From the NCBI RefSeq assembly GCF_000013345.1, contig NC_007777.1:3348001-3412000 (forward strand): DNA of 64,000 bases. Direction: 5' to 3'. Under the pieces are notes generated by a model. That model saw only the letters and a list, made by a program, of their open reading frames with translations, was not told the origin of the DNA and searched no databases. Below, in pieces: positions 7,701 through 15,953 of this stretch; positions within the stretch are counted from its first letter, which is position 1, and each line of letters begins with the position of its first letter. This DNA comes from Frankia casuarinae. Its GTDB lineage: Bacteria > Actinomycetota > Actinomycetes > Frankiales > Frankiaceae. A program made the position numbers and the translations under genes.

Positions 7701-9354
7701 CGAGGCGTGGCGCTGGCGCCAGGCCCAGACCTGGCTCGACGACCTGCACTCCGACGGCGACCTCACCACGCTCGGCCGTCAGCTCGCCGACGCCTCGCGG
7801 CACGTGCGCGCCCTGGTGCTGGAGACTGCGCGTCGCTCCGCCCGGCTGGGCCTGGCGATCCGGCTCGGCGACTCCCAGCGCCGGGCGCTGACCGGCTGGG
7901 TACAGGCACTCGACCGGATCGGGAAGGGCACCGGGAAGTACGCCCCGCGGTGGCGCGCCGAGGCCCGGGCCCACATGCGGGCGGCGATGGGCGCCGTGCC
8001 GGTGTGGATCATGCCGACGCACCGGGTGATGGAGAGCTTCGACCCGGGCGCCGACGACCTGTTCGACGTGGTCATCGTGGACGAGTCCAGCCAGTGCGAC
8101 CTGCTGGCCCTCGGCGTGCTGAGCCTGGCCCGCAAGGCTGTCGTCGTCGGCGACGACGCCCAGACGAGTCCGGAGGCCGTCGGCATCGAACGGGCCAAGG
8201 TTCATGCCCTGATCGACGCGCACCTGCCCGACGTCGCCCAGCGTTCGCTGCTCGACGTGGAGGCGAGTCTCTACGACACCGCGGCCCGGGTCTTCCCGCG
8301 CACCATCGTGCTCAAGGAGCACTTCCGCTGCCTGCCCGACATCATCGGCTTCTCCAACCGCTTCTACGACCAGCAGATCCTGCCGTTGCGGGAGGATCCG
8401 GAGCTCGCCCTCGGCGCGCCGCTGCGACCCGTCCGGGTCCCCCGGGGCGCCCGGTCGCAGACCCGCTTCGGCGACGCGAACCCAGCGGAGGCGCAGGCCC
8501 TCGTCGAGCGGGTCCTCGCCTGCTGCGCCGACCCGGCCTACGACGGGATGAGCATGGGCGTGGTCACCCTGCTCGGCGCCGGCCAGCCCCGCCTCATCGA
8601 ACACACCCTAGTCGAACGGCTCGGGGAGCGCGAGTTCTCCCGCCGCGACCTGCGGGTCGGCGACCCGTACCAGTTCCAGGGCGACGAACGGGACGTCATC
8701 TTCATCTCCGTCGTCGCGGACGACAACCGCTCGGCCGCCACCCGCCGCCGCGACCAGCAACGAGTCAACGTGGCCGCGAGCCGCGCCCGCAACCAGATGT
8801 GGGTGTTCCACAGCGTCGACCCGGCCACGCTGCGCGACGACGATGTGCGGCGCCAGCTGATCGAGTACATGTACGCCGGGCAGACCGGACGGCTCGACGC
8901 GGATCTGGCCGATCGCTGCGAGAGCGAGTTCGAACGGGCCGTCCTGCGCGAGCTCCTCGCCCGCGGCTACCGGGTGCGCCCCCAGCATCCGGTCGGGCGC
9001 TACCGGATCGACCTGGTCGTCGAAGGGGTCGCCACCACGCGAGCCACCGCCGAGCAAGCCGTCACCGAAGGAGCCACCGCCGGGGGTGTGGGGCGCCGCG
9101 GCCCCCGCCTCGCGGTCGAATGCGACGGTGACCGTTTCCACGGGCCCGACCAGTGGGAGGCGGATCTGCGCCGCCAGCGGATCCTGGAACGGCTCGGCTG
9201 GACGTTCTTCCGGATCCGCGGCTCGGAGTTCTACCGGCATCCTCGGCCGACCCTGGAGGCGCTGGTGCGACGTCTCGACCAGCTCGGCATCCACCCGGTG
9301 CCGGTGCCAGCACCAGCACCAGCACCAGCCGGCTCGCCGACGGAAGGGCCCTGA
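4783..9354 (+). CDS. SF1 helicase fused to C-terminal restriction-endonuclease-like domain
   Basis: A 1523-residue protein. I start it at ATG 4783 because ccgaggagcccg precedes it; the open frame upstream runs into a minisatellite. Helicase motif I GPPGTGKSHT is near residue 404, motif II VIVDESSQC near 1097-1105, the motif GDPYQFQGDERDVIFIS near 1295, and the motif VI region NVAASRARNQMW near 1328: an AAA_11/AAA_12, DNA2/NAM7-type SF1 helicase. About 690 residues, rich in Leu/Ala/Glu/Arg and probably coiled-coil, separate motifs I and II. The C-terminus (about 1375-1485) carries a DUF559/Vsr-like nuclease fold: GRYRIDLVVE, then AVECDGDRFH and a DLRRQRILERLGW motif, giving the D...ExD catalytic arrangement. 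Such one-gene helicase-nucleases occur in defence and DNA-repair contexts; the role here is inference. No methylase lies beside it. Confidence 0.85.
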   Translation: MSARDQVRGRSLRLLDYLAALAAERRGAPRRQLAEYVPAPLLPADVPSHPGVRLGPTTQRESWLEVARVPQPAAPSWPPPLDRYLAGTVVSPDAPPTIPAHLLDAEAVEQTGEREPPGVPGEERDAPPGAVALLDAWVRQVWRPWAPEARAARDARALYQRLFDLRLRLQREAATVELAWGHSVLCWRVGDATIIHPLLVTRMVLTVDPDSGVIRLHPDGPVSLETEPLHGLGLPGLDEMSALRDRLRTAPADPWDAPAQAELHRQILAPLGLDARATTGPVPPPGPSPVLVDTWAVYVRPRPALQAQFYAELRTALAERDLLPEAIAAVVADDRLVAAALGGDDRADGTLPEGAHADRGRGRRGHDGSPAGLGERLLMPLPTNADQERIARQLAGARGVTVQGPPGTGKSHTIANMICHLVAHGQRVLVTAQDEQALAVLRDKIPRELRDLTVAVLGSSRADLDELRAAIVEISGAVSEVDPARETAAVKALAEELDAARATARALELRMIDLLAGEAREFELPHGRERAPEVASWLAERAEELGFVPDRLDPTRALPLGPAELAELYRTAREITPADARAAAGNLPGDLPDGASLPGAVALGRLHDELDEIRAGLADLEQAGLSVDALDALDVDGADGADGVRALVEDTRAAADRLRRLSVGWLTTARAQCAASGEQARFWADQATALAAEVAELRRLTTLTFGRSIELPAGDPRVQLRLLADLRGRFAAGRGIPRLGGRELRDLHDAVRVDGLAARTGEDVAIVEAEVRRRQTLAAAAARQAAIAAALGGEAIEPAAPDVLTRLDAVAGGLADAVDWERRAAPELSARLRAVFPAGHPAGHPTGHPVTTTPSDPDTLSHLAGLLATATGRRREKEIAGALAEVERALAEGGRSPRAGRVWADLHEALTRRDLATWTALLDESARLAALRPGVERRDRLAARLRAVAPLWTDAILTGQGDPSSCGEAVRASEAWRWRQAQTWLDDLHSDGDLTTLGRQLADASRHVRALVLETARRSARLGLAIRLGDSQRRALTGWVQALDRIGKGTGKYAPRWRAEARAHMRAAMGAVPVWIMPTHRVMESFDPGADDLFDVVIVDESSQCDLLALGVLSLARKAVVVGDDAQTSPEAVGIERAKVHALIDAHLPDVAQRSLLDVEASLYDTAARVFPRTIVLKEHFRCLPDIIGFSNRFYDQQILPLREDPELALGAPLRPVRVPRGARSQTRFGDANPAEAQALVERVLACCADPAYDGMSMGVVTLLGAGQPRLIEHTLVERLGEREFSRRDLRVGDPYQFQGDERDVIFISVVADDNRSAATRRRDQQRVNVAASRARNQMWVFHSVDPATLRDDDVRRQLIEYMYAGQTGRLDADLADRCESEFERAVLRELLARGYRVRPQHPVGRYRIDLVVEGVATTRATAEQAVTEGATAGGVGRRGPRLAVECDGDRFHGPDQWEADLRRQRILERLGWTFFRIRGSEFYRHPRPTLEALVRRLDQLGIHPVPVPAPAPAPAGSPTEGP

Positions 9355-9355
9355 T

Positions 9356-10633
9356 CTATCCGTTGGCGGCCCGGGGTTTGGGGCCGGTGGCGCGCATGTT
9401 CACCAGTCTGCCGAGCAGGTCGAACCAGAAGGGGGCGCCGGCGGTGAGCGCGAAGCAGGCGATCGCGATGCCGGCGATTTTCAGGAGCCACCCCTCGACG
9501 GAGTCGGGAACCTCCCGTGGGTCGTCGCGGCCCGCGGAGTTGTGGACCCAGCCGATCGGGAAGGCGAGCCCCGAGGCCTCGCGCACCGTCTTGATCACCT
9601 GTTCCGTGGCGTCCCCCACCATGGGCTGGTCGGAGGTGAGGCGGGTGCCGGAGGCGGGATCCCCGGCGAAACTCCCGGCGGAGCTCCCGGCCGCCTCGCC
9701 GGATGAGCCCACCTCGGCCTGGGCCGCGGTCACGGCCGCCTGCCGCACGGTGCCGTCCTGCCAGAACGCCCGTGCGAGCCCGATCGCGTCGAGGTTGAAC
9801 AGGACGGACAGCAGGACCGCGTAGCCGAGCAGGAAGACGGCGATGCGCCGCTTGTACCACCCGGACAGGCGATCCATCGCGTCGTCGTACCACCGGGCCA
9901 GCTCGATGACGACCTTCTCGCGGTCCCCGCCGGCCTGGACTATCGCTGTGGTCATCGCGGTCTTCGCCGGGGAGGGGGGCATCGCGGCGAGCCCGTCCTC
10001 CATCGTTCCCACGGCTCCGGCCCTGGTGGCGGCGACGAGCGCGGCGGCCACGACCCGCCCGGTGGGGTGATCCACAGGCATCGCGTCGTACAGGGCCTGG
10101 GCGGACCTCTCCCCGAGGGCATGCCGGGCACCGTCGTAGGCCCGCCGGTACGCGGCCCTGGCCTCGTCGGGGACGTGGTCAGGCAGGGTGTCCGGGCGGA
10201 GCTGGGACAGCAGGGCCCGGGCGGGCGGGTCGACCCGGTCCAGCAGCGCCCGAGCGAAGGCGGTGGACGGCAGGTAGGACGGCAACCGCAGTGTGTGCGC
10301 GCGGCGCACCGAGGCCCAGGTACCGGAAACCGGCGGATGGTCGTCCATGGCCGGCAGGGAGGTGTCGCGGCCAGTGGCACGCATGGCCCGAAGCGGCCCG
10401 TCTAACAGTTCGGCGACGAGGTCCGTCCGATCCGCGGGCGGGTCCGCCCCCGGATCGGACGGTTCGGCGGGCCGGTCACCGCCGAGCAGCCGTCGCAGCT
10501 CGGCCTCCAGCTGGCGCCCCCGGTAGCGGAACAGAGCGAGCACGGCCTCGTTGATCCGGGAGACTGCGAGGCTGAACGCGGCAAAGAGCAACGCGAGCCC
10601 GATCAGGACATCAAGAGCGGATGAGTCCGGCAT
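9356..10633 (-). CDS. Uncharacterised membrane protein, 425 aa
   Basis: Three hydrophobic segments are visible: residues about 8-25, about 266-288 and about 385-408. The middle of the protein is a 240-residue Ala/Arg-rich, probably cytoplasmic region. The C-terminal sequence TAGAPFWFDLLGRLVNMRATGPKP resembles a motif I associate with a widespread but uncharacterised group of bacterial membrane proteins. The gene is convergent with the helicase-nuclease gene: the two stop codons are one base apart, so no terminator fits between them. Start ATG at 10633. Function unknown. Confidence 0.72.
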   Translation of the reverse strand: MPDSSALDVLIGLALLFAAFSLAVSRINEAVLALFRYRGRQLEAELRRLLGGDRPAEPSDPGADPPADRTDLVAELLDGPLRAMRATGRDTSLPAMDDHPPVSGTWASVRRAHTLRLPSYLPSTAFARALLDRVDPPARALLSQLRPDTLPDHVPDEARAAYRRAYDGARHALGERSAQALYDAMPVDHPTGRVVAAALVAATRAGAVGTMEDGLAAMPPSPAKTAMTTAIVQAGGDREKVVIELARWYDDAMDRLSGWYKRRIAVFLLGYAVLLSVLFNLDAIGLARAFWQDGTVRQAAVTAAQAEVGSSGEAAGSSAGSFAGDPASGTRLTSDQPMVGDATEQVIKTVREASGLAFPIGWVHNSAGRDDPREVPDSVEGWLLKIAGIAIACFALTAGAPFWFDLLGRLVNMRATGPKPRAANG

Positions 10634-10949
10634 AACCCCCCCGATTCCGAGCCCGGGGCACCCGCGCCACCGCCTTCACGGCCGAGGAGTACGCCCCGGG
10701 ACTGTCCTGGGCAGACCGCGCATTTCTACACCTCGGCGCAGAACCGGCACTCAGCGGCATCATCGGACACCTGGTCGAAGCGGGCGAAGAGGACACCAGA
10801 CGACCGGGCCGCCCCGCTTCGAACAGCGGGCCATGCTGGCAGGCCTGACCGGCCGGAGAGACCTGAGCCCGTCGGAGGAGCCGGTGGGGGCGATCCAGGA
10901 GATCTTGGCAGCCGGCGCCGCCGAACTAGAGGGTGTCGTCGCGAAACGA

Positions 10950-10974
10950 CCCCGCCCTGTCAAAGAGGGCGGGG
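10950..10974. terminator. GC-rich hairpin next to IS630 remnant
   Basis: ccccgccct and agggcgggg form a perfect 9-bp stem around a 7-base loop. It adjoins the decayed IS630 3' end and may be the element's end or a bidirectional terminator. No U-tract is present. Confidence 0.5.
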
Positions 10975-11045
10975 TCAAACGATCGTAGCGACGCTCCGAT
11001 AGGATGATCGTCTTGGCGTCGAGAGACTGGATGGTGGATGGGCCG
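10975..11045 (-). pseudogene. IS630-type transposase 3' fragment
   Basis: On the minus strand the sequence reads TIQSLDAKTIILSERRYDRLTPP, which matches, almost residue for residue, the end of the IS630 remnant at 51141-51190 (RSLDAITIILSRRRYDRLTPP). Only the last 25 or so codons survive here. It marks an old insertion and deletion beside the polyketide cluster. Confidence 0.6.
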
Positions 11046-11120
11046 GCGGGATGACTCGTCCACGCCCACCATGATATCCGTAGATCATCCGAAAGACGTT
11101 CTTCGTGCTCCACGTGCGTC

Positions 11121-11150
11121 AGCCCCACCGCCCGTTCGGGCGGTGGGGCT
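11121..11150. terminator. Strong perfect hairpin downstream of the polyketide operon
   Basis: agccccaccgcccg is followed two bases later by its exact reverse complement, a 14-bp perfect stem. It lies about 90 bases beyond the 3' end of the last gene of the minus-strand polyketide operon and is well placed as its transcription terminator, although it has no U-tract, as is common in high-GC actinobacteria. Confidence 0.65.
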
Positions 11151-11239
11151 GCCCCCGGCACAGCCGCGGCGGCGATCGGTCCCCGGCCACTGGAGCCCGG
11201 CTACCTGTCCCCGGGTAGCGGAGCCGGAGGACCCGCTGA

Positions 11240-11584
11240 TCAGTCCGGGGGATCGTCGCCGAAGGGCCCGTCCGGGCCGTACGCGGCGATCTCGATGTCG
11301 ATCATTGGAGGGCGCTGCGGATCCTGCAGGGGACGCAGCGGTGAGGTCGTCCCGCGGTGGTCCGCCCCCTGTTCCCACACGTTGAACTCGGCCATACTCG
11401 CCCAGACGCTGACCACCGCGAACCGGGACGGGTCCGCCGCCGACCGGTGCAGCGTGTTACCGAGCAGGCCAGGCGTGCCGACCAGCTTGGAGCTGATCTC
11501 GTGGTAAGCCCGCTCCACCGCGCCGGGATCGTCGGGCGGGTCGACCGCCCACAGCATGACCCGAACCTTCGCCGGACCGGCCAC
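11240..11584 (-). CDS. ABM-type antibiotic biosynthesis monooxygenase 1
   Basis: A 114-residue single-domain protein of the dimeric alpha/beta-barrel ABM family. The core VRVMLWAVDPP, then TPGLLGNTLHRSAADPSRF and VVSVWASMAEFNVWEQG shows the usual beta-alpha-beta pattern. Enzymes of this type (for example ActVA-Orf6) oxidise anthrones to quinones without cofactors in aromatic polyketide pathways. It starts with GTG two bases after the stop of the preceding ABM gene, so it is the last gene of the polyketide operon. The C-terminus is Pro/Asp-rich and looks disordered. Confidence 0.78.
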   Translation of the reverse strand: MAGPAKVRVMLWAVDPPDDPGAVERAYHEISSKLVGTPGLLGNTLHRSAADPSRFAVVSVWASMAEFNVWEQGADHRGTTSPLRPLQDPQRPPMIDIEIAAYGPDGPFGDDPPD

Positions 11585-11586
11585 GG

Positions 11587-11928
11587 TCAGCTTCCCGCCG
11601 GAACGGTCAGGGAGGCCGCGCCGGCCAACTGGGCGACGACGGTACCGGTGACCATCGAGGCACTGGCGCGCAGCGGGTGCAGCGCCTTGCGGTGCACCAG
11701 GTGACGCTCGCTGTGCTCGAACTCGCGAAACTGCTCCTCGTCAACCCAGTCACTGACGATGTAGTACGTGCTCGGCTCCTCCTCCGAGCGGATCAGCCAC
11801 TGCCCGAGGTTCGCCGGGTGCGAGGTGACCGCGTCGCCGATCCGCAGCCAGGTCTGCTCGAACTCGGCCTCCCGACCGGGGTGGATCCGCATTGTCAGCA
11901 TGATCCGAAAAGGCGGGGTCGAGGTCAT
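11587..11928 (-). CDS. ABM-type antibiotic biosynthesis monooxygenase 2
   Basis: A 113-residue ABM-family protein: FRIMLTMRIHPGREAEFEQTW at the start, then NLGQWLIRSEEEPSTYYIVSDWVDEEQFREFE, the pattern of a ferredoxin-like oxygenase or of a small polyketide-associated cyclase. Its ATG overlaps the stop of the ketoreductase gene by one base (TGATG), which indicates translational coupling. It probably oxidises or helps cyclise the product of the adjacent polyketide synthase. The frame is open far upstream through the 14-bp repeat array, but that extension is antisense-like noise. Confidence 0.75.
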   Translation of the reverse strand: MTSTPPFRIMLTMRIHPGREAEFEQTWLRIGDAVTSHPANLGQWLIRSEEEPSTYYIVSDWVDEEQFREFEHSERHLVHRKALHPLRASASMVTGTVVAQLAGAASLTVPAGS

Positions 11929-12665
11929 CAGATGCCTCCGTCCACGGCAAAGGTGGCGCCGTTGACGTAGGACGACACGTCGCTGGCCAGGAACAGGACG
12001 ACCGCGGCGACCTCCTCGGCCGTCCCGATGCGTCCCAGCGGGATGCGGTTGGTGTAGGCCGCCTTGACGGCCGGGTCGATGCCCTCGGCATGGTGGGTCT
12101 CGATGACTCCCGGGGAGACCAGGTTCACCCGGATGCCGCGGACACCGAGCTCCTTGGACAGCGAGCGGGTCAGTCCGATCAGGCCGGTCTTCGCCGCGGT
12201 GTAGTGGGCCCGCAGCGGCAGACCGACCACCCCGGAGCCGGATCCGATATTGATCACCGAACCGGAGTCCCCCAGCAACGACAACGCGCCCTGCGTGACG
12301 AGGTGAGTGGCGGTGAGGTTGGTGGTCAGCACCTGCGTCCACTCGTCCAGGGGCAGCTGCGCGTAGGGGATGTGGCTGATCGTGCCGACGTTGTTCACGA
12401 CGATGTCGAGGCCGCCCAGGTGGGTGCCGGTGGCCTCGACGAGCTCGGTGATCTGGCCCGGATCGGCGACGTCGGCCTGGACGAGCAGATGGTCGCCGCC
12501 GGTGTCCTTGAGCTCGCGGCGCAGGCTCTCGGCCTCCTCGGTCTGGCGCTGGTGGCCGGCAACGACCGTCGCTCCGGCTCGGGCGAGGCCGAGCACCACG
12601 GCCCGTCCGATGCCGCGGGTACCGCCGGTAACCAGGGCGCGTCGCCCGGCCAGGTCTGGGAACAT
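11928..12665 (-). CDS. Polyketide ketoreductase (SDR family, FabG/ActIII-like)
   Basis: A classical short-chain dehydrogenase of 245 residues: NADPH-binding TGGTRGIG (residues 14-21), NNVG near 91-94, the catalytic Ser in INIGSGSG, and YTAAK near 155-159, with a C-terminal VNGATFAVDGGI that is standard for FabG-like enzymes. Within a type II polyketide operon it most likely reduces one carbonyl of the nascent poly-beta-keto chain. whiE spore-pigment clusters normally lack such an enzyme, so its presence argues for a reduced aromatic product. It is separated from the KS-beta gene by 210 bases that contain a 14-bp repeat array, and is coupled to the following ABM gene. Confidence 0.88.
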   Translation of the reverse strand: MFPDLAGRRALVTGGTRGIGRAVVLGLARAGATVVAGHQRQTEEAESLRRELKDTGGDHLLVQADVADPGQITELVEATGTHLGGLDIVVNNVGTISHIPYAQLPLDEWTQVLTTNLTATHLVTQGALSLLGDSGSVINIGSGSGVVGLPLRAHYTAAKTGLIGLTRSLSKELGVRGIRVNLVSPGVIETHHAEGIDPAVKAAYTNRIPLGRIGTAEEVAAVVLFLASDVSSYVNGATFAVDGGI

Positions 12666-12691
12666 CGCTGACTGTCTCCTGTGTCAAGGTG

Positions 12692-12829
12692 TCGGCTGGT
12701 GAGGTTCGGCTGGTGAGGTTCGGCTGGTGAGGTTCGGCTGGTGAGGTTCGGCTGGTGAGGTTCGGCTGGTGAGGTTCGGCTGGTGAGGTTCGGCTGGTGA
12801 GGTTCGGCTGGTGAGGTTCGGCTGGTGAG
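12692..12829. repeat. 14-bp tandem array, ten copies, inside the polyketide operon
   Basis: The unit ggttcggctggtga (TCACCAGCCGAACC on the coding strand) is repeated ten times, nearly without change, between the KS-beta stop and the ketoreductase start. The unit length is not a multiple of three, which fits untranslated DNA. Directly after it, the 13-base unit gcaggcgatacgg occurs twice. Confidence 0.92.
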
Positions 12830-12875
12830 CGGGGGCAGGCGATACGGGCAGGCGATACGGGTGGGTACGTCCTCC

Positions 12876-14177
12876 TCAGCAAGGACCGACGGCGCGAACC
12901 ACGAGGCTGCTGTTGAAACCGCCGTAGCCGCGGGCGTTCACCAGCGCCACCCGCACGGGTACACGCCGGGGCGTGCGCACGAGGTCGAGCCCATGGGCCG
13001 GATCGGGGGTGTCGAGGTTGCCCACCGCCGGGATGACCCCGTCCCGGATGGACAGCAACGCCGCGGCTACCGTCAACGCCGAGCCGCCGGCGAGGAGCCG
13101 GCCGACGAAGCCCTGCGGCGCCGTCACCGGGACCGTCCGGGCCCCGAAGACCGTGCGGATCGCCGCCGCCTCCTGGGCGTCGAGGTCCGGTGAACCAGCG
13201 CCGTCCGCGAAGACGACATCGACGTCGTCCGGGGTGAGGCTGGCGTCGCGCAGGGCCCGGCGCATCGCGGTGGCGAGCCAGCGCGCGTCCGGGGCGGGGC
13301 GTTCGTGGTGGGCGGCGTCGTGCGTCGCGGCGTAGCCGGCGATCTCGCCGTAGACGTGCGGGGCTCCCCGGGCGGCGGCGGCGGCCGGATCCTCGAGCAC
13401 GAGCGTCGCGCCACCCTCACCGGGCAGGTAACCGTTCGCCCGAACGTCGAACGGCTTGTAGCCGTCCGCCGCGACGGTCGCGGTGCTGACCCGGCCACCG
13501 GACAGATGGCCGGCAATCGCATAAGGCGTCAGGCTCGCCTCGGCCCCCCCGGCGAGCACCGTCGGCGTGCCGCGGCGGATAATCCGCCGGGCCTGGGCCA
13601 GGCTGTCGATTCCGCCGGCACCGTCACTGACCAGGACCCCCGACGGCCCCTTCAGACCATACCGGATCGAGGTCTGCCCGGTCGTCGCCGCGTAGAACCA
13701 GGCGATCGACTGATAGACGCTCACCGCGGTGCGGCCCCGGGTCCACAGCCGTCCCAGCTCGCGCTGCCCGATGTCGACACCGCCCGACCCGCTGCCGAAC
13801 ACCACCGAGGTCGCATACGGATCGTGCGCGGCGGGGTCGTAGCGCGCATCGGTCATGGCGAGGCGCGACGCGGCCATCCCGAACCAGGTCCACCGATCGG
13901 TCTGGACGATGTACCGCTTGTCGACGTAATCCTCGACCGCGAAACCGGCGACCTCGCCGGCAAGGGTGGCGTCGTACCAGGTGGTGTCGAACCGGCTGAT
14001 CGGCGCGATCTTCAGCTCGCCGCGCAGAGTTGATGCCCAGTACTCCTCCGTCCCGATGCCGCTGGGCGCGAGGACGCCGAGACCGGTGACGACCGGCCGG
14101 ACCGGGGCCTGCGGCGAACCGTCCCGGTACGCGGGTCCCGCGGCCGTCGCGACGGAGGCCTCCACGGCGGCGTTCAT
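12876..14177 (-). CDS. Type II polyketide synthase KS-beta (chain length factor)
   Basis: A 433-residue ketosynthase-like partner of KS-alpha that sets chain length. The ATG at 14177 overlaps the KS-alpha stop (ATGA), the hallmark of coupled KS pairs; the open frame extends further upstream but that is inside KS-alpha. The active-site Cys is replaced: the region reads [15 protein letters not shown]. Typical chain length factors have Gln at this site (SEQAGG), so the Gly here is unusual. The remaining thiolase fold is complete ([39 protein letters not shown]). Acts with KS-alpha and ACP in the cytoplasm to make the poly-beta-ketone. Confidence 0.92.
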   Translation of the reverse strand: MNAAVEASVATAAGPAYRDGSPQAPVRPVVTGLGVLAPSGIGTEEYWASTLRGELKIAPISRFDTTWYDATLAGEVAGFAVEDYVDKRYIVQTDRWTWFGMAASRLAMTDARYDPAAHDPYATSVVFGSGSGGVDIGQRELGRLWTRGRTAVSVYQSIAWFYAATTGQTSIRYGLKGPSGVLVSDGAGGIDSLAQARRIIRRGTPTVLAGGAEASLTPYAIAGHLSGGRVSTATVAADGYKPFDVRANGYLPGEGGATLVLEDPAAAAARGAPHVYGEIAGYAATHDAAHHERPAPDARWLATAMRRALRDASLTPDDVDVVFADGAGSPDLDAQEAAAIRTVFGARTVPVTAPQGFVGRLLAGGSALTVAAALLSIRDGVIPAVGNLDTPDPAHGLDLVRTPRRVPVRVALVNARGYGGFNSSLVVRAVGPC

Positions 14178-15472
14178 CGCGTCGGGGCGGCGAGGACGAT
14201 CGCCGACTGGAAGCCACCGAAACCGCTGCCGACCGACAGGGCCACGTCGACAGTGTGGTCCCGGGCGATGTTCGGGACGTAGTCGAGATCGCACTCGGGG
14301 TCGCGGGTGGTCCAGTTGGCGGTGGGGGGGATGACGTCGTTCTCGATCGCCAGGGCGCAGGCGGCGATCTCGATCGACCCGATCGCGCCCAGCGAGTGCC
14401 CGATCATCGACTTGATCGAGCTGACCGGGATGTCATACGCCCGCTGTCCCAGCGAACGCTTGAAGGCGGCCGTCTCGTGCCGATCGTTCTGCTTGGTGCC
14501 CGATCCGTGCGCGTTGATGTAGTCGATGTCGTCGGCCCCGACCCGCGCCGCGTCCATCGCGACCCGGATCGCCTCGGCCATCTCGACCCCGTCGGGGCGC
14601 AGTCCGGTCATGTGGAACGCGTTCGAGCGCGAGGCGTACCCACCCACCTCGCAGTAGATGTGCGCACCGCGCGACCGGGCGGCGGTGAGCTCCTCCAGGA
14701 TGAGTACGGCGCAGCCCTCCCCCATCACGAAGCCGTCCCGGCTGGCGTCGAAGGGACGGGAGGCGTGTTCGGGGTCGTCGTTGCGGGCTGTCGTCGCGCG
14801 GATCGCGTCGAAGGACGCCATCGAGATCGGGGAGATCGGCGCGTCGGAGGCACCGGCGATGACGATGTCGGCCTCGCCGTCGACGATGAGCTGATGGCCG
14901 TAGCCGACCGCGTCGATGCCCGAGGTGCAGCCGGTGGAGACCACGAAGGCTGGGCCGTGCGCGCCGAACCGGCAGGCCAGTTCGGTGGCCAGGCAGCTCG
15001 GCACCATCGCGTGGTAGAGGAACGAGCTGGCGTACCGGGGATCAACCTCCCAGTCCCGCCCGCTGTCGGAGACCTCGACGTACTCGTTCTCCAGGCGGGT
15101 GGTCGCGCCCACCGCGCTGCCGATGCTGACGCCAACGATCGGGCCGTCCCCGCCGTCCCCGCCGTCCCCGGAACCGTCCCCGCCGCCCCGCAGGTCCAGG
15201 CCGCTGTCCTCCACCGCCTCCAACGCCGCGGCCAAGGCGAACTGCGCGAACCGGTCGTTACGCGCGATCTCCCGGGCGGTCAGGCCGGCCGCCGCCGGGT
15301 CGAAGTCGCACTCGGCGGCCACCTGGGAACGGAACTGGGTCGGGTCGAAGAACGACAGTCGCCGCGTCGCGGTACGGCCGTCGGTTAGCAGGGTCCAGAA
15401 CTCCTTGCGGTTGACCCCACCGGGGGCGACCACCCCGATCCCGGTGACCGCCGTCCGTCTTGGTCCGCTCAC
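14174..15472 (-). CDS. Type II polyketide synthase KS-alpha
   Basis: The condensing enzyme of the minimal polyketide synthase, 432 residues. The nucleophile lies in [15 protein letters not shown] (Cys near residue 173), and the two catalytic His sites are visible in [14 protein letters not shown] and [12 protein letters not shown]. The GTG start at 15472 overlaps the cupin stop (GTGA), and its own stop overlaps the KS-beta ATG, so cupin, KS-alpha and KS-beta are translated as a coupled unit. A Gly/Asp-rich loop ([15 protein letters not shown], about residues 96-110) is a low-complexity insertion not needed for the fold. Confidence 0.95.
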   Translation of the reverse strand: MSGPRRTAVTGIGVVAPGGVNRKEFWTLLTDGRTATRRLSFFDPTQFRSQVAAECDFDPAAAGLTAREIARNDRFAQFALAAALEAVEDSGLDLRGGGDGSGDGGDGGDGPIVGVSIGSAVGATTRLENEYVEVSDSGRDWEVDPRYASSFLYHAMVPSCLATELACRFGAHGPAFVVSTGCTSGIDAVGYGHQLIVDGEADIVIAGASDAPISPISMASFDAIRATTARNDDPEHASRPFDASRDGFVMGEGCAVLILEELTAARSRGAHIYCEVGGYASRSNAFHMTGLRPDGVEMAEAIRVAMDAARVGADDIDYINAHGSGTKQNDRHETAAFKRSLGQRAYDIPVSSIKSMIGHSLGAIGSIEIAACALAIENDVIPPTANWTTRDPECDLDYVPNIARDHTVDVALSVGSGFGGFQSAIVLAAPTR

Positions 15473-15939
15473 TGTCCGGACCCGTGGGGCAGGGAGTCGA
15501 CGGTGGGCGCCGACGGGGCGACCGGGACGTGCGGGGCATCCGGGTCGAGCGGTACCTCGGTGTCGACATGACCGAGGTCGGGCCGGGGTGCCAGCGGGCT
15601 GAGGTGAAAGACGAGGAAGGCGGTCTCCTCACCGGTGTTGACGACGCGGTGGCGCATCCCGATCGGGATGCACACCCCGTGGTCGGCCGGCAGGTCCTGG
15701 TACTGACCGTCCAGTCGGGCGGTCACAATGCCGCGCACGCAGTAGAGGAACTCCTCCGAGTAGGGATGCAGGTGTTCGGTCACCACCTCACCCGGCTGGA
15801 GGGTCAAGGTGCCGAAAAAGCCCGAGGTCGAGCCCACGGTCGCCGGTGAAAGCAGCGTGCGGACGTCACCGCCGCGCCGACGGTTTGGGGTCATGTCGTG
15901 AATGCAGAGAACCTTCGGAATCGCTGTCACGGAAGTCAC
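15469..15939 (-). CDS. Cupin-domain polyketide-associated protein (WhiE-ORFII-like)
   Basis: A 156-residue single cupin. I start at GTG 15939 because gaggagaacgagacc precedes it. The metal-site motifs are seen as [16 protein letters not shown] (two His and a Glu) and HRVVNTG. The same kind of cupin precedes the ketosynthase genes in whiE spore-pigment clusters and in other aromatic polyketide operons, where it is thought to assist oxidation or cyclisation. The C-terminal 30 residues are Pro-rich. It overlaps the KS-alpha start by four bases. Confidence 0.85.
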   Translation of the reverse strand: MTSVTAIPKVLCIHDMTPNRRRGGDVRTLLSPATVGSTSGFFGTLTLQPGEVVTEHLHPYSEEFLYCVRGIVTARLDGQYQDLPADHGVCIPIGMRHRVVNTGEETAFLVFHLSPLAPRPDLGHVDTEVPLDPDAPHVPVAPSAPTVDSLPHGSGQ

Positions 15940-15953
15940 CGGTCTCGTTCTCC

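Larger units (their letters stand above)
10634..11239. other. Gene-poor stretch with transposase debris and hairpins
   Basis: About 600 bases between the membrane protein gene and the polyketide cluster. It holds a fragment of an IS630-type transposase 3' end (10975-11045) and two strong hairpins, listed separately. An open segment at 10669-10925 has coding-like composition (LSWADRAFLHLGAEPAL) but no recognisable family and no clear start. Confidence 0.5.

Noticed and set aside
4513-8604. 1363-codon open frame on the minus strand
   Set aside because: It is antisense to the helicase-nuclease gene, whose motifs are unmistakable. The product is Gly/Arg/Pro/Val-rich without any family pattern, as expected for a shadow frame in GC-rich DNA.
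12692-12829. CRISPR array
   Set aside because: The repeats are 14 bases long, directly adjacent and without spacers; no cas genes are present. The same holds for all other arrays in the window.
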